Of a stretch of DNA of 64,000 nt, positions 1 to 12,775 are shown piece after piece. Location: NCBI GenBank assembly GCA_002633025.1, contig NMRB01001272.1:83054-147053 (forward strand). Direction: 5' to 3'. The translations under genes and the position numbers were made by a program. The notes below the pieces were generated by a model. That model ran no database searches. It was not told the origin of the DNA and was given only the letters and a program-made list of their open reading frames with translations. Origin of the DNA: Notospermus geniculatus (Eukaryota > Nemertea > Pilidiophora > Heteronemertea > Lineidae). Each line of letters starts with the position of its first letter. Position 1 is the first letter of the stretch.

Positions 1-2484
1 TGCAGACAGAAGTGACTTGGATGCCAAGATAATTCCAACTAAATTAATTCCCATGAAAGGCTCAGTACCCCCAGGCTGCACATTTAGTCAAAACGTATGT
101 AAATTTCAGTCGAGTACCACCCATACTTTGACGGTCGGGGTTGATGGCCACCCTCATGTAGTAGTGAAACCAAGGCGATGAGGTCCATATTTGTCTCAAC
201 AACGAACGTGGGACCTTTTCCGCAATCGCCGGGAGCGTATCCTTCTGTCTCCGGCCAATTATTCAAGAATGTGTTCGTCTTGATTCGGACAAGCCAGACA
301 ATGGGCGGAAGGTGATTGTCCAGGGAACGTTAGTGGTCATTTTTTGTCCACAATGCAAATTGCCCGTTGCGATGCTGTTCGATTTTCTTGCCTATTATCC
401 AATGTATCTTATCTTCCATGATCAAAGGAGACAACCTGTTCCTTTTGTACGCGGCCCAGGGGTCCGTCGCCATTTTCGCGCGCCCAGGACCCAACTGTTA
501 GAATTAGGTGTCGACATGGAGTATCCGTGTTATGATGTGTTCCCTGATGAGAGACAGGGTGTACATGCGTGAGTACAGCAATGCACGAAAATGTTATGCA
601 AAGGGTGCCATACGAGCGTCACGCAATGCAGTGTTTCTACGTCGCCGCTCTTCCAGGTAATTTCGCCGCTGTGTTAATCTGGCGTTTTTCATAAATTTCC
701 TCCGTTCACATGCCTCAACCTCCCCTAAAATAGAGGAAACAAGTGACAGGTACATGTATCACACCTTTTAACACTGCTGATTTGGTTGGGTTTTCTCACA
801 TTTGTCGCCAATATTCCCAAACAATACTGCACAGGTACAAGCACATAGGGCCTACGCCTCTACGGAGCCACATTGATTCGATAAACTGAATTCGGGGAAG
901 CCAACGCACAGCAAAATGACCATAAATGGTAATTACACACAAAGACGTTTGGACTTGAAACCCCACGATCAATTTTATTGCAGTCGGAAAATTGAGCCAA
1001 TTAACCGACGTCGATACCAAAACATGGCGTCAGTCGGCTTTCGTTTTTACGACCCTCCCCACGACCAGGATATGTCGAAAGGTCACAGTCCCTTTCTACT
1101 AAGCTAATTGTTCCCTGTTTCGTAGCATGATAGCTAAGACACAAACCTCCCAATGCTAAGTTTGACTAACAACGTGTTCTGCAAACCCAGCAGGTATAAC
1201 GAATGATATATCATTAAAAACACGACATAAACTCACACTTCATGATCATAAACGTCTTTTGTCAAAGCTGAGGGATATTGTGCATGTTCTAGTTCGGCTA
1301 TTTTCGGTCTTGCATGTTAGCCAAGTCGAATCGGCCCCTAGATGACCTACAGGTCCTTGACTAGACCGTTCAACACCTAGAGAGACAAACTGGGGCAAAA
1401 ATAAAGATCACTAGATATCTAACGATTGCCTTGATTTTATTTCGGACGATATGTTGTGCTTTTACAAAAGTTGAAACTCTTGCGCTGATACGCATATGTC
1501 ATGTATGTATATGAGGCTGTCCAATCTACCTGGCTTAAAAGATTGACTACATCAATTCCTTCTTTAGACTAGGCCTAGGATATCATGTAAGTTGAAACCG
1601 GTGCGATAAAATGTCCCAATTAACAACCAATGCAGTGCCATTCTATAAAACGGGCACGGGGGGTAGCATTAGATTATATCACATCGCTGAACTACCCCCC
1701 CCCCGAGAGTAACTTCACTGTAACCAAAATATGTATTTGACCGGAAATCGAACTTCCGTGTTCAGAAATACTTGATATTGATATACCTCTTGTTTGAAGA
1801 GTGCAACGTTGCAAGTTTCAAGCATCAACATGTTGTTGTGAGCTTTCTGCCTCTGGTACGTCATGAACCGCAAAGACCCTCGGGAAATCTGTCGGCTGCA
1901 AGACGTCCCCACCGCAAAATCCAACCAACATCCGGCAAAATATTATAACATTTCCATAAACAAACCTAATAATAAGTTCAAGTGGGGCAACATTAAATCT
2001 CAAAGCCAAATGGTATCTAGTTGATGCCGCAAGGAATGTTACAAATTTCTTATCAGCGATTTAACAAGCGGAAGTTAAGAGTGAATACCAGTGTCATCTG
2101 CAACTTTGATCCTATCTTAAGGTGATTTACCATCTTCCCGACTTATATTTGGATCGTTCTGGTGGCTGTTGTTCGACTGCAGGCAGTCCAACTTCCTCTA
2201 CATTGTCTCAAACATCAAGATAACAATTCCTTTCACTTGGTCTTCAAGCGTATAACTTGTCTGGAATGACTTTATCTACGTTGTCGTATAGGAAGGACCG
2301 AGGCAATTTTCTTATGGACAAGCGTATTATAGCGTTCATGAACTTCGAAACTTGATGTTGGATGTAATATCAAAGAAAATACTATGCACCACTGAAAAGT
2401 GCACGGGCAACAGTTTGGTTTAGAACTGTTTGGTGGATAGAACGTCTTGGCACAGTCTGACAGTTCTATTGTTTTAAGTCACTG
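1..2484. other. Intergenic stretch, no gene recognised
   Basis: I see no exon with convincing family similarity or paired splice sites on either strand. Short open frames are scattered and show no recognisable motif. The sequence is AT-leaning with homopolymer C/G tracts near 1687 and 2850. Confidence 0.5.
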
Positions 2485-2789
2485 CTACGACTCAAACTTC
2501 CGATTTTCTTCCAACAGCCCCGGCTGTTCCTCCCAGTTGCCAGAGTAACTTGTCTTAGGAGCCTGTTCCCGCATGGCAGGTACATAGTAATCATCTCGTT
2601 TGATGACCAGGTACCCAAGGGTGGAGGGGAGGGCCAAGACACCATCTATCAAAGAAACCGGACAATGGTAACCACATGAACGCTGTGTCTTTGGGAAAGA
2701 GGTATTCTTGTGCTGCAGGTAGACGTGTGAACCTGTTGGTGCAACGACAGGGTAGCCAACACAGAAAGGAGTGATATGCCTTGGTATTT
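2485..2789 (-). CDS. Orphan 3' terminal exon, unknown membrane-type protein
   Basis: An open frame without a start codon runs from a possible acceptor at 2789 (CTCAG before it) to a TAG at 2485, about 100 codons. A second in-frame acceptor at 2645 would give a 52-residue tail. Both acceptors have the same phase (1). The tail has a short hydrophobic run (GVLALPSTLGYLVI) followed by a charged, tyrosine-rich end (KRDDYYVPAM, then SGNWEEQPGLLEENRKFES). This looks like the cytosolic tail after a last membrane segment. The upstream exons would lie at higher coordinates and I could not identify them. I do not recognise the family, and a chance open frame remains possible. Confidence 0.35.
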
Positions 2790-4723
2790 CTGAGGTTGCC
2801 CGAAAAGGGTCACATCTAGATCACATCAGAAATACGTGAAATACGTTTTTTTTGGGGGGGGGGTTATGAAGGGAGCCTATCGATTCCAGCTCAATGATTG
2901 ATAAACTCGCTCATATTTTGCACCGGCTGTTGTAAAATGAACACGTTTTAGGGTTAGAAGTGATTCTTTTTTACAACAGCCCTTAGTTTAGACATATTTT
3001 TATTCTAGACGTAATAAATGCACAAGAATAGGGTTCGGACAAAAGTTCTTAAAGAACTTACAAACGTCCTCACCATCTTCCAGTTACAAACATTTGTCAT
3101 AGAATGACGATACAGTATTTTTACTATATACATATTTAGAACAAATGAACAGAGTGCAGCCCTTCTCAATATCATGACTGCTTCTCACGAGGATCTGAAC
3201 AAATCCGGTGGAAAAGAAGCCATAATTGTATTGAGTAGTAACATAATGGGTAAGATGCACCTGTTCTATACACTCAGTTAACATCCCCTTAATTTTAAAT
3301 TCATCACAACCTAACGTAGTTTTCCTTCTGGCGATGTACACCCACGCCTGTGTCTAGTTGTATGGAACAGGATCAAATATCAATTCAGAAGTGAAGAATT
3401 GATATCATGTCAGAAAGGTACCGCATTCTCTATTTGAAAAGCCCTGTATGAAACGTCTGTCCAATACAAGGTCAAGGGTCAGTGACCAAGTTGACCTCTG
3501 CTTCATTCTAACTTTCACAGACGCCTGTACATATCATACACATGAATATACGTGTAGTTTTGGTGCTAGTTAAGATGAGACAGGAAAATGACTGTAACTT
3601 GAGTCCCACGACTATGACGTATTTTCTACAATGGTAAACTGTCTTGCTTTCCACAATAGCCTTGACGTTTTTGTCGAAGTATTTCGTATGCATCACGGTG
3701 TGAAAAAGTTAAGGTTAGCCAACCCACAACTTGAATTTCGTAACAATCACCGAGTGTTGATATTTTCACTTCGAATGTTCCCTTGTGGAACCTGACGTGA
3801 AAGAATCGACGGCGCCTGAGAAAAAGCGCTTGGTTGCCCGGAAATTGAACTTTCTTTCCGCCATCACGCTTGCAAATAAACTGCAACACAATTAGACCCA
3901 TTCCATAGAAAAATTAATTCCCGAGACAGTTATGAATTGAACCCGCCCCAAGGTGTCGAGAACACTCTACAATTTCTCAAGCGATATTCGAGAATCGTGT
4001 TTGTGTGAGCGAACCTCGCACCCTGTGACCAGGAAGGCATTGTTGTTGTATGGATTATCACACGCTTACATTGCGAGAGTTAATTAAGACATCCTCTCTT
4101 ATGACAGTTGTTGTCGTCGCGGTCGATGAGACTGAACCAGCCGAGGCCGGACGAAAATCACTTTGCGGTTCCTTACCAATAAAGCCATCGATGTTTAACG
4201 TTTTCGCTGCGGCCGTATCGTCTTCACAGCACGATACCGATACACATTATTAACATCACTCACGATACCCTAAGATTAAAAAATGATGGAAAAAATGTTA
4301 GTTTAGACCAAGAACCTTGACAAATGGCGCCACACGAATTCGAGGTAAACCAAAATCTGTGATATTTTACGTACACGTTCGTACGAGGACAGTTTGATGA
4401 TGCAATCCCAGTCCTTTAAAAAGGCATTTCTGAAGTCCCTCTGTACGCCAATGCTGCCTGCCAAGTGGAACGGCCTCAAAACTAAGAATGCGTTCAGCAT
4501 TTCCTAGCGTAACGTGATTGCATGAGGTAATATGGAGAATCTTTCAATATCTTGTCAATAACTTTTCATTGACCTGCAGAAATCGACAACGAAGGAAAGC
4601 GATGATAGATGATATTCAAATGAGGTTGTTGTGCCAAGTGGATTCTTCCGGCGGTGACTGTGGTCTGGTACAGGAATATTTTAGGCTGTGATTTGTCTGC
4701 AGAATATCTATGAGGATACATGT

Positions 4724-4845
4724 CAGGGTTGGAGCTATCATTGTCTTCTTTTAGCCAAAGTAAAGAAAAGCCTATTGTTCAGTAGTGTGAACAATAGGGA
4801 TTTTCTTTACTTTGGCTAAAAAAAGTAATGGTAGCTCCAACCCTG
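4724..4845. repeat. Palindromic foldback element
   Basis: The left arm begins CAGGGTTGGAGCTA and the right arm ends with its complement TAGCTCCAACCCTG. The inner arms around TTAGCCAAAGTAAAGAAAA also pair, leaving a loop of only a few bases. This is a MITE-like hairpin of about 120 bp. Confidence 0.8.
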
Positions 4846-5199
4846 CATGTACAAATGTACGTGTGTATAAAAACTGATAAAAAAGGTGATCACTGCCGTG
4901 CACACTTCGGTGTGATCGTCGACATGGATTGACAAAATATCCCTCAAGAGAAGCAGCAAATGCATGGCACAGAGGTTACACTCTGCCTGTTTGAAAACAA
5001 TACATTGATGTGCATAATGCAATGTTACACTAAATTTGCGAAATTCGGAGACGACTTTACGTTTATCTTACACTAAATGTACAGTGGTGTCAGAGATTTG
5101 TACGTGTAGGTTCGGGATGGGTATCGGTGTCGACGTATGCCTCTGTGTATGCACAGTAGGCCTACATGCATGTAGTAATGTACAGCAGATCGAGGTACT

Positions 5200-5475
5200 T
5201 GTACAGGCATGGCTCGCACAAAACACACGTTTAAGTGTGTTTTGTGGAGGCGTGGGTTCGAATCCCGGCCTTTTAAGTGCCAATTTGGCAGATCTTAGCC
5301 TCCCAATCAGCTCCTACCAAAGGAAGATGGCATTATGCGTATCTTCGTCAACCAGAAGACATCGCTGCTGTTATCAATGTTCACGTTATGTAACCGCTAC
5401 AACTTTAATCACGTTGTCGCGATTCGTTATATGGTCCCATAACTTGAAATTGAAGTATCAACAGAATCGGGGGAA
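5200..5475 (+). repeat. tRNA-derived SINE-like segment
   Basis: A near-canonical pol III B box (GGGTTCGAATCCC) lies at about 5253-5265, with a poor A box upstream and a non-tRNA tail downstream. The acceptor and T stems do not pair well enough for a functional tRNA, so a degenerate SINE head is the better reading. A related B-box element lies near 18090. Confidence 0.4.
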
Positions 5476-7699
5476 CAGGAAGTAATTGAATCCAAACACC
5501 GATTTCCATAATTCTGGGAGGAGATCAGGCAGAGATTTCATGTCAATGGAAAGTTGGTCAATTTTAACATCGTTATCAATCGAGCGGCAGAAACCCCCTC
5601 GAATCAAACCAACATCATTTCATTCAGGATGTTCGCCGAGGTGTGATGTTCCTGCCCGCCACCCTTGACGCAGCGCGCAGCCACAAAACGGATTACATGC
5701 TGGTTTCTCTGCCCACTCACTCGAGATTCATCGCCCATCTGGCCACAGGACGCGGCATCGTGATTAACCGAGAACAGACTAAGAAATTGAGATACCTTCA
5801 CAGTGGTTGAGTCCGAAAGGGAGAGGGACAAAGATTCGACCGTCTTAAGATTGTCGTCCTTCGTGGGAAAGGAACACGGGCGATAAAACAGTATGAAGCA
5901 ATATTGTCCACGATTATATTGAGCGACACGCATTATTTCTGGTATTTTGATGAGTTTCTTTGGCTGCTGTGAAGCTAAGAGGGCAAATCTTCGATTAACG
6001 CGGAAATGAATTATCCCCACGTAAAATGAAGGCGATACAACTTTATCGAATTCTCTCCACTGTATTGGAGGCGTATTTACTTGTTCTCCTTTGTATCGAC
6101 GTTGTTGTGTGAGGTGTTAACGGCCACCTTTAATCGACTTTCACAGGCAAACCACAACGAGCAACACCCAAAAGAACTGCCGTGAGAAAATAAGGGGCAG
6201 GGCAGGACAACATTTGTACATGGAACACTGTCGTTCAATGGCAATGCCTAAGGGACAATGAACCAATTTCACATGTACAGTGCACAGTGTACAATTTAGA
6301 AACACATAGCACGCTGCTGGTGACCGTTATCTGTGTCGCCATCTGGTTGATGTTTTATCAGTTATGGTGTTTAACAAATTGAATAGACGACGGCAGCATT
6401 TTGTTTCAAAAACAGCACTGGGCGAAGGAAGAAACTGGAATCCTTGAAGAAATCCTGGCCTGTCAAAGCGTCGTCCGAACTAAGAGGCAACAGGCGCCTG
6501 TGATTCCACTACTGCGCCATTCTGAAGACCTTTTAGGTATAACTGTACATTATAGAACTACATGTTACCTTTCAAAATGCGATGGTAAGACGTATTAACC
6601 CAGGGATGACATCAGGTTAACCCCTGATCTGCAACTGCCTGGACACATCTGCCATCCCCCACAACACTGGACGACTCAGACATTATAAAAAGAATGACAA
6701 TTCATTACTCCGTCTTAATATTCGATAATCATCCTTTTATTTGACAAAAAGCGCCCACATTCAAGGACCGGATGGACATCTGGAAAAATCTCGGACGACA
6801 AATGAGATAATCAACAAACATCTGATCCTTTATCACTAGCATTAGTATGAGAGAGCATCTTCTTCACGGCTGAAAGATCGATACAAATCTCGCTCGGCCA
6901 TGATTAATCTCGCGTAAACACCATCTGCCGGGGAGATGCGGTACTATAGGATTGTTGGCATAATTACAGTGATTGGATACTCGAATTGATTGATGGGGTT
7001 TTTATCATAGTCATTATGTTGTTTGCTATGTGGTGTTTTTCGGAGATATGATAGGAGTGTTATGATTATCTTTGTTTGCATATCCTCTTCACGATTGTCT
7101 CTTAATATGACCTTCCGGCGACCCTTGAAGACCTAAATGACAATCATACCGTTTTGTTACATCTGGGCTACATGTACAAAACCCTTCCAGGTGCTACGCA
7201 CACAAGCTGCTTTGGCTGGTTTACTCTCGCCCCCAGTGGTTTGTTGCTCAAATAACTTCTACGTCAAAAACCACTGCATAGTTCGCACAAAATGAAAACA
7301 TGAACCGTAGATGCACTTACCTACGTCTTCGTGAGATTGACCAATGGCACGCCGTTCTTGGGACGTATAACCAAGGAAAAGAGAAGGCAACGATTTGATT
7401 GGCTCAAACAGTGACGCTCATGCTGCATCCCCATACGGTGCATTTTTGACCGCGTCCTTCGATACCACGCGATCAGAGTGTCCTCTATTGACTTTATTTC
7501 AGACTGCCTTCCAATCACAGCAGTGATTGGGCGAGAGCTACCCGGGGAGAGCTACACCTAAGGAGGTTCCGACGGTGACGTCACGGATTATTTCCAAGAT
7601 GGCGGGCCCAATATAAACAAATGCACGTGATTCACACCTTACCCCTCGACCGTTTTTCTCCACAATTTTCTCATATACCACTTATTTCTGTCATTTCAG

Positions 7700-9074
7700 G
7701 TCATTGTGATGGAATTTCGTGGAAAGAAGATCGTCAACAGAGGGTGTGTGTCGAAACCGACTTTGTGCTCAAACTTTACTTTTGACGACACGTCTCAAAC
7801 GTGTTGTAAGGGAAACCTGTGTAATGGTGGACCGCATAAGAAACCGCAAGGTAAGGCGAAAATCAAATTGATTGAGCAGGTTTCTTTCAGCCCATTACCA
7901 CTACCGCCATCTGCCCAGTACAGACAAAACTAAATGGGTCACCTGTCTTGAATTCAAGAGGAATCCTATTTAAATGTAGCAACGATGACAACTGCAATTG
8001 CAATGTAAAGATCACCAACTTTTAAGCGTTTCTAATAGTACTGCCGTTTCTTTGTTTTGTTTCTTTGGGGGGGGGGTCAAGACCCGGGGTCAAGACATTG
8101 CTTTCACAAAGAACCCTTATCTTTCCAGGCGGGCCCTACTCGTGCTATCAATGTGTCGGTTCCACCTCCAACACATCAAAGGTGTCTATGAACGTATACG
8201 CGAGCAAGACGATGACAGTTACCAAGGATTGCCTTGACGATTCTTTCAAACCGAACAGTCCTCACGTTGAGGTGAACCATAACTGTATGAGTGGTTGTCT
8301 GGTATGTATAATATGTGTTCTTTGTCGTATATCATGGGACACCACTGGCCCACACACACTCGGACATGGTACGTGATGCATCTACGTCGTGCCGTCATGT
8401 ACATGACACGATGCATGGCGTGCCAACGTAAAAACTTCTCGGAAGAGAAACACACAAATTGGGACTGGTAACCTGGAGTGGCGTTGTGAACGTGGTGTGT
8501 CAATGGTCGTTCTACATGTAGGCATACATGTCCTAGGAGTAAACGAGCACAGTCATCAACTCAAAGGCACACAAACGTGCAAAGATGGACTCTACGATGT
8601 AAAGATGTCATGTAGATGTAAAGATGTACCGGTACTCTAAATTCTATATGTTGTTGATTTCAGAGTGCTACAATGGTACCAACAGGGGATACCAGGAATC
8701 GTATCGTCATGCGAGGCTGCGCCCAACCAAAAGGACTCCCGTGCATTTCAATGGACCTAAATCGAGACGTCCTCAAAATGATCGGTGGAATGGACAAGTA
8801 TGATAATATGGCTCAAAAATGTTGCAATGCTCCCTTCTGCAATGCAGGAATCGCAGTGAATTTCGTCACGTACAATTCGTCAAGTTTCGAAACCGAATAC
8901 AAGCTTCATAACGAGGAGAAATCTATTACGGATAAACCAGTGAACACTGCCGCCGAGAAGGGGAAAACTCGCCGAGTTATAGGGGGCGCTGTTTCAACAA
9001 TACGACAACCACACGTGGCATTTGCATGCAGTTTTTCAATACTAACGTTCCTTTTATCATTGGCTGTATCATAA
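7700..9074 (+). CDS. Two-domain Ly6/uPAR-type GPI-anchored surface protein, 5' partial
   Basis: Three exons are readable: 7700-7850, 8129-8301 and 8664-9074 (TAA stop). The first (phase 0 to 1) is the C-terminal half of a Ly6 domain, with GC, then CCKGNLCN. The second (phase 1 to 0) opens domain 2 with YSCYQC and ends at NCMSGCL. The third completes it with RGC and KCCNAPFCN. Both domains end in the diagnostic CC-x4-CN pattern. After a polar linker with NSS, the protein ends in a hydrophobic stretch (FACSFSILTFLLSLAVS), as expected for a GPI-anchor signal. The three-finger fold acts extracellularly as a receptor, ligand or channel modulator; the partner is unknown. The exons for the signal peptide and first half of domain 1 were not found. 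Confidence 0.85.
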
Positions 9075-10284
9075 GGAAGATGAAGTGTACATGTATATGT
9101 AAAAAGGAAAAAGCTGTGAAAAAATCAAAAGAGAACGACAAAACTGTACCTGTATATAGAGGGCGCTGCCCAACATCGACACATCGTAAATGCGATTGCT
9201 GTGAGAAGATCGCCAGTTCAAATTCTTCAATCCCGAGTATACGCATTTTCAGCTAACTTCGTGGATGGAATCAAGATTTCACTGATAAATGTAGGGCCTA
9301 CATGTATATATGCGTCGTAGGCTAGAGGGCCTGTCTGGATGGACTGACAGTCACGACAGTAGGGTTTACAGACATTGCACTGCTTGAAAACTTTAGTTAC
9401 CCGGTTCTACCGGTAGGCCCTACATAATATTTCGCTATATGTACGTAGCCCTACTCCATGTTGAAAATGGCAATATTGTCACGCTTGACGAACATTACTG
9501 TACAATGTAGGCCTACAATGTCATGTACATGTATATGGAAAAATGCACGCCTTACCTGATTCTGTTACGCATTGCCTATCTACTGCTTGAAGTACATCCA
9601 TAACCATTGACGGGAACTGTCGTACATGTAGGTGAAGCGAGTTTTGAAAAGCCAATAATGATATTCCAGTTTGAGACTGGTCGATTGACGTGTAAATATT
9701 GTAAATAATCCAAAAGAATATAACATCGTCCCGGGAAATATAGTCAGTGGATGACCATTGCATGCTGTACAGTGAACCATCCCGGGGCGACGTGCACACG
9801 ATCCTGTGAATCACTGGAGGCCTCCGGAAGGGCGTGTTCCCGCGTACGCGAACCGCAGTCAACAGAAATCTAATGGAATACGTGTAGACCTACATGCAGG
9901 CCTAGGCCATTGATTAGGCTACTTGGCGTAGATTACAAGGAAACGCCCTGCTGAATGTCGTTATTATGTCATAGTTATGCAATTTTAAGTAGGCCTAGTT
10001 GTGAATTTCAAGGGCTACCAGAAAAGAACATGGTACGGTACTTTCAGTAGGCCTTTTTGGAACAATAAAAATAACGTCTACTGTGGGCTAAAACCTTTTG
10101 TTCTGGGAGGTATACTAGTAAACGACAAATACATGTAGCGCTCTGCACAGTTCCTGTTCACGGTCAGACACTCAGACAAACAAACCGAAATTGACAAAGT
10201 GGATGATCTAACAGTGGAATAATGTCCGTTTATTGCGAAATGATTTCGATCAAACACACACTCGTCCCCATGCAGTGCTTGCAT

Positions 10285-10612
10285 TTGGCCATCAATATAG
10301 ACCCAAACACTGGCACGATTCGCGCCAAAAGTGAAGGATCACCGCTGTTTGACGAGGGGTCCAATCATAGCCATCATCACAGGTTTAACCCACGTCGCAA
10401 CACACTTTCTGATTGGCTAAGGTACGTGTAGGCCTACACTGTGCATTCATACTCGCGGCAGATTCCCTGCGGAGATTGCTAGAATCGGACGGTTTCCGCG
10501 CCGGCGCGAATAGTGATAGGCCTACTGTACTTTGAGGATCGCTCAACTGAAGCAGTTTCAGAGCGCGGGAAACGTCGTGGATACCCGCAGTTTGAAACCG
10601 CGGGAGGAGTTT
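10285..10612 (+). repeat. Dispersed repeat family G, copy 1
   Basis: It shares long diverged blocks with 28868-29197, including TTGACGAGG, the CAATCAT motif, CACACTTTC-GATTGGCT, GAAGCAGTTTCAGAGCGCGG and a final GCGGGAGGAGTTT. Both copies have the same orientation. No coding potential is seen. Confidence 0.75.
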
Positions 10613-10806
10613 ATTTAGAACAAGGCCTCATCCATGAAGGATGTGGTTGTCTTTGTGAGGTAGGCCACCGCCGATTGTAAATAGTAAAGTAGTTAAACTA
10701 CAAACTACAATGTGCTAAGATGAAATGAGTAATGATTTATTAAATGTGGAGATTATGTGCAATCTTGAAAATATGATTCTTTGTAATAAACATGTTTCTC
10801 TAATCT

Positions 10807-11397
10807 AAAGGTCTGTCTACACGATCATACATTTTTTCAAAACATCATCATACATTTGTATGATGATGTCCAAGCTTGTTTGTCGATTTCTGTCTTGTGA
10901 CAATGCAGCTAAAATTTTGAACATCATCAAACATTGTTCAAAACAGCATCATAGACTTGTATGATGATGTTCAAGTTTGTTGGGGATTTCGATCTACAGT
11001 CCAACATTCATGGACATTGTATGATGAAGTATGATGGAGAAAGGATAATGTTGGATGATGTTCAAGTTTGTTGGGAAAACCGTCCACACGATCATACATT
11101 TGTGCCTGAACATCATCAAACATTTTTCTTGGGATGTTTTGCATTGGCAAGATGAAACATGCAGCTAAAAATTTGAACATCATCATACATGTTCAGGTTT
11201 GTTGGGAAAACAGTCCACACGATCATACATTTGTCCATGAACATCATCACACAAATTTGAACATCATCATACATGTTGGTTGCTGTTCAAGTTTGTTGGG
11301 AAAACAGCCTACACAATCAAATATCTGTCCATGAACATCATCATACAAATGTATGAGGGTGTTTTGAACAAATGTATGATCGTGTAGACAGGCCTTA
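10807..11397. mobile_element. Foldback element with internal repeats
   Basis: The ends are inverted: AAGGTCTGTCTACACGATCA at the left and TGATCGTGTAGACAGGCCTT at the right. Inside, units containing GTTCAAGTTTGTTGGG, CACACGATCATACATTTGT and GAACATCATCA repeat several times in both orientations. There is no transposase, so this is a non-autonomous foldback/MITE. Confidence 0.8.
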
Positions 11398-12775
11398 AGG
11401 AGCCGGTAAAACTGACACCGAAAGGTGGCGCCGGAACTGATTCTATTTCTGCCCTTTCTTTCTGTAGGCCTATTCTTTTATCATTACACGTCATTCATTT
11501 GTTGCATCCAATATCGGTTACAAAGACGGATCATTCTGTATCCTTTAACAGTTCCATAGGCAAAGAAATACAACATGGCACAATCTGAAAAAAATACGTC
11601 TCAAGGCCATGACGTCACTGACCTCGATACTCGCAGCGCCATCTATAATTTTACAGGCTCCCTATTCGTGGATTACAGGAATACATAAGTCAATTGTAAA
11701 AACATTCCATATCAATATAGCGGTCCTAGTGCGACTGGCGTATGCTTGTGAATAATATAATTACATGTGCGTGTACATAATATGAGAGACATTCCATGAT
11801 GTTCTGTGTTTGTACAAATAATTTGAAAAAGGCGAAGACTATTTGAATTGTATGCTCAAAATACAAGAGTCAAAGTATCATCATAGCTGTAAACCATAGT
11901 GTAATAGCTATGATGTTAATTTGCTGTCCGTATGTACATGTAACATTTTCACTGTATCCTTAAATGAATAAAGAGCATCTGTAACGACTTCGATGTAAAG
12001 AGATGAAGAATCAACTGTACTCATTCGATACAAAAGACACGTCAAAGTATCCAGATGCGTTTCTGTTGCCGCTCTCAACCTCTCTATGTTCTGATCCCCT
12101 GTGGTTGAAGATCGTCTACCTGAATGAGGAAATTGGTGATTGTGTGCAGTACATGTTAATCTCTTCGGACTGGAAAGCTCTTTCCGCGCCTTTGCTACCC
12201 CAAAATTACGGAAATCATGTCAAAATGTAAATATCGAACATAAATGGTAAATAAATTAATTATACTTTTATACGAAGTAATGCTTTTTCATTATCATTTT
12301 TTCATGAAGCTAGCCTGCCTCCCCCTCCAGCAGTTTGGGCTATTCTTCTCGACAGAAAAAAAACTGCCGTCGAAGAGAGTAGGTCATCACCGGCAAAGCT
12401 AAGGTTGAAAGATTGTCCAGAGTGTAAATTCTCCAGGTTGTTCCGCCCTGACAAGGAATCTAAGTCTGATTTTGTTGTTGAACAGAAGATAAGATATGTG
12501 ACACTTGCGTCAATGGGCCATTTCTTTGTGTAGCAAAGCAACTACTTGCCTACGCACACCATTCAAAGAGGATGGAAATAAAGTCGGGAAATTGTCACCG
12601 TACATTAAAATGAGTATGCATGTCGGTGATCAGAGGAGCAAAACTATGCCACGACCACTTTTTTCAACCGTTTTTCTTTGCCACAAGCCAATATGAATCC
12701 AAACAATCACGTCGTCCCTGAAAAATGTTACAACGCCCCTGCAACAATGAGTAGAGGTAGTTCAGTATTTGTCCG

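Larger units (their letters stand above)
2790..7699. other. Intergenic stretch with repeats, no confirmed gene
   Basis: This stretch holds a perfect-arm palindrome (4724-4845) and a tRNA-like SINE segment (about 5200-5475). The missing 5' exons of the Ly6 gene starting at 7700 may be here: a signal peptide and the first half of Ly6 domain 1. I found no frame with the expected CYxC motif. A minus-strand frame near 3730-3885, preceded by a GCAG acceptor-like site, is basic (LRRRRFFHVRFHKG) but matches no family I know. Confidence 0.45.
9075..12775. other. Intergenic stretch with repeat G and a foldback element
   Basis: Between the Ly6 gene and the 3' end of the urea transporter I find only repeats: repeat family G (10285-10612) and a large foldback element (10807-11397). 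A plus-strand frame at 12003-12230 has no recognisable motif and no splice context. Confidence 0.5.

Noticed and set aside
3626-3901. Basic minus-strand frame with an acceptor-like GCAG
   Set aside because: It is suggestive of an exon but there is no family match and no partner exon.
5196-5270. Possible tRNA gene
   Set aside because: The B box is good but no complete cloverleaf can be drawn; a SINE head fits better.
5036-5485. 149-codon plus-strand frame
   Set aside because: It overlaps the tRNA-like SINE segment and has no domain or splice context.
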